DNA of 62,193 bases, taken from NCBI GenBank assembly GCA_025454525.1, contig JALOOG010000011.1, positions 1 through 62,193 of the forward strand. The letters are read 5' to 3'. The notes beneath the pieces are model-generated. The model was not told where the DNA came from. It did no database searches and worked only from the letters and a program-made list of their open reading frames with translations. The stretch comes from Anaerolineae bacterium (lineage in GTDB: Bacteria > Chloroflexota > Anaerolineae > Aggregatilineales > Phototrophicaceae). The translations under genes and the position numbers were made by a program. This document shows positions 56,168 through 62,193 of the stretch, in pieces; position 1 is the first letter of the stretch, and the number at the start of each line of letters is the position of its first letter.

Positions 56168-56280
56168 AAGTTTTTTGCGTCCAACCCCACCCTAGCCCTC
56201 ACCCATACATGGAGCGGGAACTGGCCTGAATGAGATGAGCTGGCCCGTCTCCATGGGTGGGATACTTTCCTGAGATTACT
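56155..56280. mobile_element. 126-bp MITE-like element, copy C
   Basis: Shares both ends and internal sequence with copy B. No matching 3-bp flanking repeat is seen (AAA left, GAT right), as expected if the left edge was rearranged by the 12-bp expansion. Confidence 0.8.
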
Positions 56281-56423
56281 GATTTTGGCGGTCACGTTTT
56301 CAATCTTACAATTCGCCTGATCATGCACCTGCCTTACTCACAAGTGATCGGATTCAAGCAATTTTTACTGACTCGATCTACAATTTCTCTGACCGCCCAA
56401 AATTAGTGCTAAAAGAAAATTTT

Positions 56424-58907
56424 ATGAAACGTCAACTGCGCGGCATCAAACGACAAGATATTCAACTCGATTTTAATCTGTATCGTCGGGATGTCCCAAT
56501 TAAGGGGATCGCCGGAGCTAAACTCAGTGTGATCGATATGCAGCCGGAAGCGGTGAAACAAACGATCATGTTTGTGCATGGTTATGCGGGTTGCGCGGAA
56601 ACTTGGGAATTTCAGATCAACCATTTCGTGAAAAAATATCGTGTGGTGATCCCAGATCTACGCGGTCATGGTCAAAGCGATGCACCTTATTCACAGTACA
56701 CCATGTCTGAGATCGTAGAAGATCTTCAAACGATCGTGGAGCATCTCAATTTACCAGAGCGTTTTGTATTGGTCGGACATTCCTTTGGCGGTTCGATCTG
56801 CATCGAATACGCTAACGCTTGTCCCGAACGCTTAGAGAAGCTGGTTTTAGTGGCTACCGCGGGGGAATATCCGTTACCGCGTGCCGCTATTTGGGCATAT
56901 TTGCTTCCAACCGCATTTTATCAATTGTGGTGGAAATATCGACCGCGTTGGAATGCCGATATTCATGTGATGAAACGTCTTATGCTCAACAACCTTCGTA
57001 AGTGGAAGGGGTGGTCATTAGTCCGTAACATCCAAACTGAAACCTTGGTGATCACTGGTGAACGCGATACCTTTTTCCCGCGATATGTGTTTGATGACAT
57101 CGGCACGATGATCCCGAATGGTGAAGTGTATGATGTCGGATCAGCGAAACATAAAGTCCAATTAGAGCGCCATGAAGCTGTGAATCGGGCGATCGAACGT
57201 TTTATTGATACTGAACATAAACGAAAATCATGGCGCGATCTTGATACTACTGAACAGTTGCTCAAGAAACGTCCGTGGGTGCGGAGTTATTCCAAAGATA
57301 CACCGTTGACAATCCCGATCCCGCGTCAACCGTTGTTCCGATTTTTGGAAAGCGCGGCGAATTGGACCCCTAAGCGGATCGCTACGATCTTTCGCGGTGA
57401 GAAATTGACCTATGAACAGCTTGAAGATCAAGTGAACCGCTTTGCCCATGCTCTACAAGGCCTAGGGGTACGTCCGGGGGATCGGGTGTTTATTGTGTTA
57501 CCCAATTCACCGCAATTGATCATCGCGTATTATGCGACGCTGAAAATTGGGAGCGTGGTGGTGATGCCGAATCCGGATGCTCAAATCAGTGGGATTCTTG
57601 GCGAAATTCGTCAAGTGAATGCCCAAGTGATGATCACCCTTAAACAATACAGCGAATTGGCGCAAGCAGCGAAACAACATTCCACTATCACCTCCGTGAT
57701 TTTCACCGATCTGCATCATCAAACGCTCTCACCCGATGAACGACGCGAACTTAAGAAGGTCGGGAGCATCATGGAGAGTATGATTGAAATTGTGCCGGAA
57801 GGTACACCGCCGCCTGAAGTTAAGGTACAACCAGAAGATCTAGCCGTGATTGTGTTTACCAGCGGCACAACAGATGAGCCGAAAGGGGTGTGCTTAACTC
57901 ACTACAATCTGGTGGCGAATACGCTCCAGACGCGCCATTGGGTACCAGATCTGATCTACGGTCAAGAGACCTGTCTCACCGTGTTACCCTTGTTGCATAG
58001 TTACGGCATGACCACGGCGATGAACGTGCCGATCGCCTTGGCTGCAACGATCGTCCTGTTACCGGTGTTTGAATTACAGGAAGTGTTGGAACACATCAAA
58101 AAGTATAAACCGACGATCTTCCCCGGCGTGCCGTCGATCTATACCGCGATCAATCACGCCCCGAATGTGCGAAGCTATGGCTTATCGTCCATTAAAGCGT
58201 GTATCAGCGGGGCTGCACCACTTCCAGTAGAAGTACAGGAAGAATTTGAGAAATTGACCCGCGGCCGTTTGGTAGAAGGCTATGGATTATCAGAGTGTTC
58301 ACCGATCACCCATGCGAATCCACTCTACGGTACACGCAAAATCGGATCGATCGGCGTGCCGCTCCCGAATACTGAAGCGAAGATCGTAGATTTGATCACA
58401 CATCAAGACTTACCGGCTAATCAGATCGGGGAGTTGGTGGTCAGAGGGCCACAGGTCATGCAGGGTTATTGGGGGGATCATCAAGGCGAAGTGGAAAACC
58501 CAGAGTCGATCATCCGCAACGGTTGGCTCTATACAGGGGATGTGGCGGTGATGGATGATGATGGATATTTTCAGATCATCAGTCGAAAACGTGATACGAT
58601 CATGGCCGGAGAATACAGTGTGTATCCGCGTGATGTTGAAGAAGTCCTCTATGAAAACAGCAAGGTTTTAGAGGTGGCGGTGGTCGGTATCGCGCTGATC
58701 GGACAAGGGCAAAAGGTCAAGGCGTTTGTTGTGCCACGTCCGGGGACAAAGTTATCGAAAGAAGAATTGATCCAATTGTGTCGGCGGAGGTTAGAAGAAT
58801 ACGCCGTGCCATGGGATATTGAGTTTCGAGAAGAACTACCAAAATCGTTTGTTGGCAAGGTGTTACGACGGATGTTGGTAGATCAGGAGCCATCAAGCAG
58901 AAGTTGA
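56424..58907 (+). CDS. Alpha/beta-hydrolase fused to AMP-forming acyl-CoA synthetase
   Basis: 827 residues. Residues 1-265 are an alpha/beta-hydrolase (HGYAGCAETW, nucleophile elbow VGHSFGGS with Ser120, acid in GERDTFFP). Residues about 300-825 are an ANL-family acyl-CoA synthetase or ligase: AMP-binding loop VFTSGTTDEPKG (478-489), EGYGLSECSP, LYTGDVAVMDDDGY, SRKRDTIMAGEYSVYP and the catalytic Lys of LPKSFVGKVLRR. The fusion suggests hydrolysis of an ester followed by CoA activation of the freed acid. I choose the ATG at 56424; a GTG at 56406 is possible. The patatin gene follows after 9 bp. Confidence 0.88.
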   Translation: MKRQLRGIKRQDIQLDFNLYRRDVPIKGIAGAKLSVIDMQPEAVKQTIMFVHGYAGCAETWEFQINHFVKKYRVVIPDLRGHGQSDAPYSQYTMSEIVEDLQTIVEHLNLPERFVLVGHSFGGSICIEYANACPERLEKLVLVATAGEYPLPRAAIWAYLLPTAFYQLWWKYRPRWNADIHVMKRLMLNNLRKWKGWSLVRNIQTETLVITGERDTFFPRYVFDDIGTMIPNGEVYDVGSAKHKVQLERHEAVNRAIERFIDTEHKRKSWRDLDTTEQLLKKRPWVRSYSKDTPLTIPIPRQPLFRFLESAANWTPKRIATIFRGEKLTYEQLEDQVNRFAHALQGLGVRPGDRVFIVLPNSPQLIIAYYATLKIGSVVVMPNPDAQISGILGEIRQVNAQVMITLKQYSELAQAAKQHSTITSVIFTDLHHQTLSPDERRELKKVGSIMESMIEIVPEGTPPPEVKVQPEDLAVIVFTSGTTDEPKGVCLTHYNLVANTLQTRHWVPDLIYGQETCLTVLPLLHSYGMTTAMNVPIALAATIVLLPVFELQEVLEHIKKYKPTIFPGVPSIYTAINHAPNVRSYGLSSIKACISGAAPLPVEVQEEFEKLTRGRLVEGYGLSECSPITHANPLYGTRKIGSIGVPLPNTEAKIVDLITHQDLPANQIGELVVRGPQVMQGYWGDHQGEVENPESIIRNGWLYTGDVAVMDDDGYFQIISRKRDTIMAGEYSVYPRDVEEVLYENSKVLEVAVVGIALIGQGQKVKAFVVPRPGTKLSKEELIQLCRRRLEEYAVPWDIEFREELPKSFVGKVLRRMLVDQEPSSRS

Positions 58908-58916
58908 GGTTAAGAT

Positions 58917-59771
58917 GTGATGCGGCCAAAAGTAGCCTTAGTCTTGGGTGGGGGCGGGAGTCGTGGGATCGCGCATCTAGGGGTATTAGATGTGTTGATG
59001 CAAGCGGAGATTCCGGTTGATATGATTGTTGGGACAAGCATGGGTGCGATCGTGGGTGCGTTATATGCGGCGGGGTATGCACCACGCGAGATCGCCAAGC
59101 GGTTATCATCGATGCGTGGTATGAACTTGTTGAGCATGAATTTATTCAGCGCGAAAGCACGTCAACAGCGGGTGGCGGATCAACTAGCGCCTGTATTTGC
59201 AGGGAAAACGTTTGCCGATCTTGAACTTCCGTTAGCGGTTACAGCGGTAGATATGATCAGCGGTAATGAAGTGGTGTTAGCGGATGGCCCGTTGATTCCG
59301 GCCTTGTTAGCCAGTAGCGCGGTGCCGGGGGTGTTCCCACCTGTAGAGATCGAAGGGATGCAATTGGCAGACGGGGGTGTGATCGATAGCGTGGCCACGC
59401 ATGTCGCTTATCAGTATCAAGCGGATGTGATCATCGCGGTTGATGTGTATCCGCCTTTAGAACAGGATAATCCGTGGGTTGATCCGATCACAGCGGTGAT
59501 CGGGTTAAATGTGCCGTTTCTCTCATCCACCGGATTACGTCCGCCGGGAGTAGTGTCGTCGCTATGGCGATCCGTCCGGGTGATCACTTGGCATCTGCAT
59601 GAAAAACGCTTGCAAGAACATCCGCCACATATCTTGATCCGCCCACCGATTGGGGACACCAGTTCCTTAGATTTTAGCGATTTAGAGGGCCCATTCGAGG
59701 CGGGATTTCGTGAAGGGGAGCGGATCTTGCCAATGATTCAGGCCATGCTCCGCACCCCACAAGGTGAATAA
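58917..59771 (+). CDS. Patatin-like phospholipase
   Basis: 284-residue serine lipid hydrolase. It has the oxyanion loop LVLGGGGSRGIAH, the nucleophile GTSMG (Ser41) and the catalytic Asp of LADGGVIDS (Asp151). No signal peptide, so it probably acts in the cytoplasm or at the inner face of the membrane. It starts 9 bp after the hydrolase-acyl-CoA synthetase gene, so released fatty acids could be activated by that enzyme (inference). GTG at 58917 or ATG at 58920 are both usable, with GAGG 7-10 nt upstream. Confidence 0.9.
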   Translation: MMRPKVALVLGGGGSRGIAHLGVLDVLMQAEIPVDMIVGTSMGAIVGALYAAGYAPREIAKRLSSMRGMNLLSMNLFSAKARQQRVADQLAPVFAGKTFADLELPLAVTAVDMISGNEVVLADGPLIPALLASSAVPGVFPPVEIEGMQLADGGVIDSVATHVAYQYQADVIIAVDVYPPLEQDNPWVDPITAVIGLNVPFLSSTGLRPPGVVSSLWRSVRVITWHLHEKRLQEHPPHILIRPPIGDTSSLDFSDLEGPFEAGFREGERILPMIQAMLRTPQGE

Positions 59772-59779
59772 ATCGGATT

Positions 59780-61072
59780 TTAGGGCGCGGGTTCGGCAGT
59801 CGATTCAGGGGCGAACGTTGGCGCTCCAATGGGCAAAACTTGATTCGCAGTGGGATCGATCAGGCCGACCTCACCCGCCCGGACGATCCCTAACCGTTGG
59901 ATTTCGACGGTAAAGCCACCGCGCCCGGCCTCGCTCAACAACTCTAGTTCATAACTGCCGTCGTTGGGGATCACTTGGTGCGTAAACCGCGCATCAAAAT
60001 CCCCTAAATCTAGTGCTTCGGTGTTATGGTCTTCGTTTTCGATCAAGATGATGTCGCGTTCATCTAATAAGCGGATTGCTGGGTCAATCTGACTGTTCAG
60101 AGCGCGTGCAGTGACGGTGATCAATTCGCCACGGGTAAAATTTAGCGGGAAAGCGATCACTTGTCGCTGTAAGATGTTGCCTGTGTATAACTCAACCGGA
60201 TTTTCAACGGGTTGTAAGATCCCATATTGTGCGATGATCAATTGAAATGTGCCGAAAGTGGTCTCATCAAAAGCGTATATTTCGGCGATATATTCCCCGT
60301 CGGCTGGGATCACCAAATATTGAATTTGAGCATCGGTCACACTTAAAAAGTAATCCTCAGACTGCACATCGTCATTAAAGGCGATCAAGTTGCCTTGGGG
60401 ATCAAAAATTTGCAAGTTGGGGTCAAATTCTGCATTGCCTGTGAGTACCGACAAGGTGATCAATTCGCCGCCTTTGAGGTTGAGACGTTGTTCAAAACCT
60501 TCACCCGGGCCGATCCGCCCTTCAATAAAGGTCAATTGACCGAGACCTAACGTTGGGGGTGTGGCTTCTTCTGTACCGACACTGACTTGTCCGGCGGAAT
60601 CAAAGGTTTCTAATCGGATGCTGTAAGTTCCTTGAGGTAAAAATAGGCGATCGATCACCGAGTCCTTATTGCCAAGATCCACACGTTCGGAGACATAATC
60701 ATCATTGAAGAAGATCAAACGGCCTTGTGCGTTATATAAGATGACTCCGGTGTTGATGTCTGGGTCAATGGCGCGGGCGACTACATTCACATAACGCGCT
60801 TGATCAAGGGTAAAGGCGATTTCTACGGGGCCGGTGGTGGTATCTACGGTGACAAATTCACCAAAGGCGGCTTGAGTGCGTGTGGTTGGGGTTGCCGTGG
60901 GGGGAGGTGGGCCTTGTTCTCCGAAGGGATCAAGATCGATCACAATTGGAGTGCCTACGGGGGTAGAGGTGGGTGTTTGTGTAAGCGTCGGCGGAGTGGC
61001 AGTAGGGCTAGAAGTAGGGGTACAACCGACGATCAGCACCATAAGGAACGCGATCAAGGTGAAACGCGGCAT
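59780..61072 (-). CDS. Lipoprotein with PPC-like repeats
   Basis: 430 residues. Signal peptide with lipobox LIVGC, then a Thr/Pro/Ser spacer (TPTSSPTATPP). The mature part has three beta-sandwich repeats, each with 'L.FNDDY/AFNDDVQSED' and 'LPQGTYSIRLE/IPADGEYIAEIYA/IPNDGSYELELL' motifs, as in pre-peptidase C-terminal (PPC) domains. No enzyme domain is attached. It is probably anchored on the cell surface. GGGAGC precedes the ATG. It is convergent with the patatin gene with only 8 bp between stops. Confidence 0.82.
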   Translation of the reverse strand: MPRFTLIAFLMVLIVGCTPTSSPTATPPTLTQTPTSTPVGTPIVIDLDPFGEQGPPPPTATPTTRTQAAFGEFVTVDTTTGPVEIAFTLDQARYVNVVARAIDPDINTGVILYNAQGRLIFFNDDYVSERVDLGNKDSVIDRLFLPQGTYSIRLETFDSAGQVSVGTEEATPPTLGLGQLTFIEGRIGPGEGFEQRLNLKGGELITLSVLTGNAEFDPNLQIFDPQGNLIAFNDDVQSEDYFLSVTDAQIQYLVIPADGEYIAEIYAFDETTFGTFQLIIAQYGILQPVENPVELYTGNILQRQVIAFPLNFTRGELITVTARALNSQIDPAIRLLDERDIILIENEDHNTEALDLGDFDARFTHQVIPNDGSYELELLSEAGRGGFTVEIQRLGIVRAGEVGLIDPTANQVLPIGAPTFAPESTAEPAP

Positions 61073-61197
61073 AAGAATTGCTCCCGATGAAAGCTAAACA
61101 GGCCAAAATAGCCATTATACGGTCTAAATCTAGCACAAACATCCCTCAATAGGTTAAACTTAGTGTTATAGTGAATACGCAATTTCGCGGAGGATGT

Positions 61198-61614
61198 ATG
61201 ACGAATGATGCGCGGAGATGGTTCTATAGCACCCCAGAACCACGCCCTTATTACATTGAAGAACGGATCAATCAATCGTTGTGGAATAACCGTCTACAAG
61301 GGTTGTTTATGTCTTGTACCCAAGCCACTTTGCCGATCAAGATGGAAGGCAATTGGAATGGGATGCCCGTTCATTTTGAATGGGAACCCGGCAAATATTT
61401 TATTTTGCGGATGGGCGAAAAACGTAAAGATCTGATCGCGGTGGTGCGGCAAATGTTGTTTAACCTGACCCCCGTTTTAGAATATGAAGCGGCGGATGGC
61501 CTGTATACGATCGAATGGCATACCGACGGCGGTCAAGCCCGTTGGAAGCAAATTCAAGGCAATCCTAGCTATCAAGGTTTGCGCCGGATCTCTAAACGTA
61601 GTGTAACCTCTTAA
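61198..61614 (+). CDS. Hypothetical protein
   Basis: 138 residues, cytoplasmic, rich in Trp and Tyr (WFYSTPEPRPYYIEE, then GNWNGMPVHFEWEPGKYFILRMGEKRKDL). I recognise no family. The ATG at 61198 has GGAGG at 61189-61193. A TATAGT box at 61166-61171 may be the -10 of its promoter, which would exclude an upstream in-frame start at 61171. A hairpin follows. Confidence 0.65.
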   Translation: MTNDARRWFYSTPEPRPYYIEERINQSLWNNRLQGLFMSCTQATLPIKMEGNWNGMPVHFEWEPGKYFILRMGEKRKDLIAVVRQMLFNLTPVLEYEAADGLYTIEWHTDGGQARWKQIQGNPSYQGLRRISKRSVTS

Positions 61615-61623
61615 CCTAAATGA

Positions 61624-61651
61624 GCGCACGATCTCATTGAGGATCGTGCGC
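61624..61651 (+). terminator. Hairpin between the hypothetical gene and the GNAT gene
   Basis: Perfect 10-bp stem GCGCACGATC / GATCGTGCGC, 8-nt loop, starting 9 bp after the stop at 61614. No T-run follows, so it may not be a full terminator. Confidence 0.5.
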
Positions 61652-61671
61652 GCCTCTTGAAAAGGCACATC

Positions 61672-62190
61672 ATGGAGATCAAGATCTTATCCGCAAGCGA
61701 AATTAAAATGCGTTTCACGCAATTTAGCGATCTGTTGATCGATGTGGTCAATGGGGGTGGAGCGGTGAGCTTTTTACCCCCGTTAGCGCGTGAGACGGCT
61801 GATCAATTTTGGGAACGGGTGATCGATGATGTCGCTACAGGTCATAAAATCCTTTTGGCCGCGATGATCGATGATCAAGTGGTGGGTAGTGTTCAATTGG
61901 CCCTGATGCAAATGCCGAATCAAGTATATCGTGCCGAAGTGCAAAAGTTATTGGTGTTGAACGCCTATCGTCAACGTGGGATTGGGCAAGCGCTGATGGT
62001 GAAGTTAGAAGAAGTCGCCTTAGAGGTTGGGCGTACCTTGCTCATTTTAGACACGCTACAAGGGGATAGTGGAGAGCGTCTGTATCGGCGGTTGGGTTGG
62101 ACAGAGTTGGGCGTAATCCCAAAATTCGCCTTGATCGATGAGCATACCCTTGCCGCAACTGTATTTTTCTATAAACACCTCGTAGGCTAG
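61672..62190 (+). CDS. GNAT-family N-acetyltransferase
   Basis: 172 residues covering a full GNAT fold. The acetyl-CoA pyrophosphate loop is in VLNAYRQRGIGQALMVKLEE (R-Q-R-G-I-G), preceded by the beta-4 strand YRAEVQKLL and followed by LLILDTLQGDSGERLYRRLG, as in many small acetyltransferases of antibiotic- or amine-acetylating types. The substrate is not deducible. The ATG at 61672 has AAGG 7 nt upstream; a TTG at 61657 would add five residues. The gene is complete, ending 3 bp before the window edge. Confidence 0.88.
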   Translation: MEIKILSASEIKMRFTQFSDLLIDVVNGGGAVSFLPPLARETADQFWERVIDDVATGHKILLAAMIDDQVVGSVQLALMQMPNQVYRAEVQKLLVLNAYRQRGIGQALMVKLEEVALEVGRTLLILDTLQGDSGERLYRRLGWTELGVIPKFALIDEHTLAATVFFYKHLVG

Positions 62191-62193
62191 GTG

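Noticed and set aside
56038-56328. 96-residue minus-strand ORF with Pro-Thr-Ser repeats
   Set aside because: Produced by the 12-bp tandem array and element C; no ribosome site and no support for expression.

Overview
The window looks like a chromosomal segment of a member of the Chloroflexota, probably an Anaerolineae-like lineage. This is an inference from gene content: a tig-clpP-clpX cluster, many exported proteins or lipoproteins with Thr/Pro/Glu-rich linkers, a four-gene ABC/DUF4340 cluster, leucine and isoleucine synthesis through citramalate, and FHA, Clp_N and receiver-domain fusions. Base composition is moderate, GATC is conspicuously frequent, and no phage, plasmid or rRNA genes are seen.

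Layout. 1-0.96 kb: N-terminal part of an Rhs/YD-repeat-type surface protein running off the left edge. 1.4-3.8 kb: sucCD and a DUF503 gene. 3.9-6.2 kb: a LysM protein and a DUF192 protein. 6.2-9.8 kb: tig-clpP-clpX on the minus strand, then tRNA-Leu(UAG). 10.1-10.4 kb: first copy of an interspersed repeat plus a 126-bp MITE-like element. 10.6-23.5 kb: plus-strand genes (AAA+ ATPase, degenerate receiver protein, epimerase, obgE, nadD, a double solute-binding protein, a CAP-domain lipoprotein, a Gld-like ABC cluster). 23.6-25.9 kb: FHA gene and a Clp_N-kinase fusion. 26-28.8 kb: glyoxylate shunt aceB-aceA. 29-42.8 kb: a 12-gene branched-chain amino acid operon (ilvE-ilvB-ilvN-orf-ilvC-gnat-leuA-orf-leuC-leuD-cimA-leuB). 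42.8-53.8 kb: sensor kinases, argH, a receiver-oxidoreductase, cmk, argG and a PA14/SH3 protein. 53.9-56.3 kb: dcd, then a repeat-rich zone around an aldo/keto reductase. 56.4-62.2 kb: hydrolase-acyl-CoA synthetase fusion, patatin, a lipoprotein, a hypothetical protein and a GNAT acetyltransferase.

Two observations stand out. First, the ilv-leu operon is preceded by what reads as a complete ribosome-mediated attenuator: a sigma70-like promoter, a 24-codon leader peptide in which 13 residues are Ile, Leu or Val, an anti-terminator segment starting just after the leader stop codon, and a GC-rich hairpin with a U-tract. Second, three copies of a 126-bp element share terminal sequences. Two of them are flanked by perfect 3-bp direct repeats (ACC, TAA), and one interrupts a 26-bp tandem array at a unit boundary, which is good evidence of past transposition of a non-autonomous element.

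Genes working together: SucCD, isocitrate lyase and malate synthase are central carbon metabolism. The ilv-leu operon feeds Leu, Val and Ile, with CimA, LeuCD and LeuB giving 2-oxobutyrate from pyruvate; ilvD and ilvA are not in the window. ArgG and ArgH complete arginine synthesis. Trigger factor, ClpP and ClpX form a folding and proteolysis unit.
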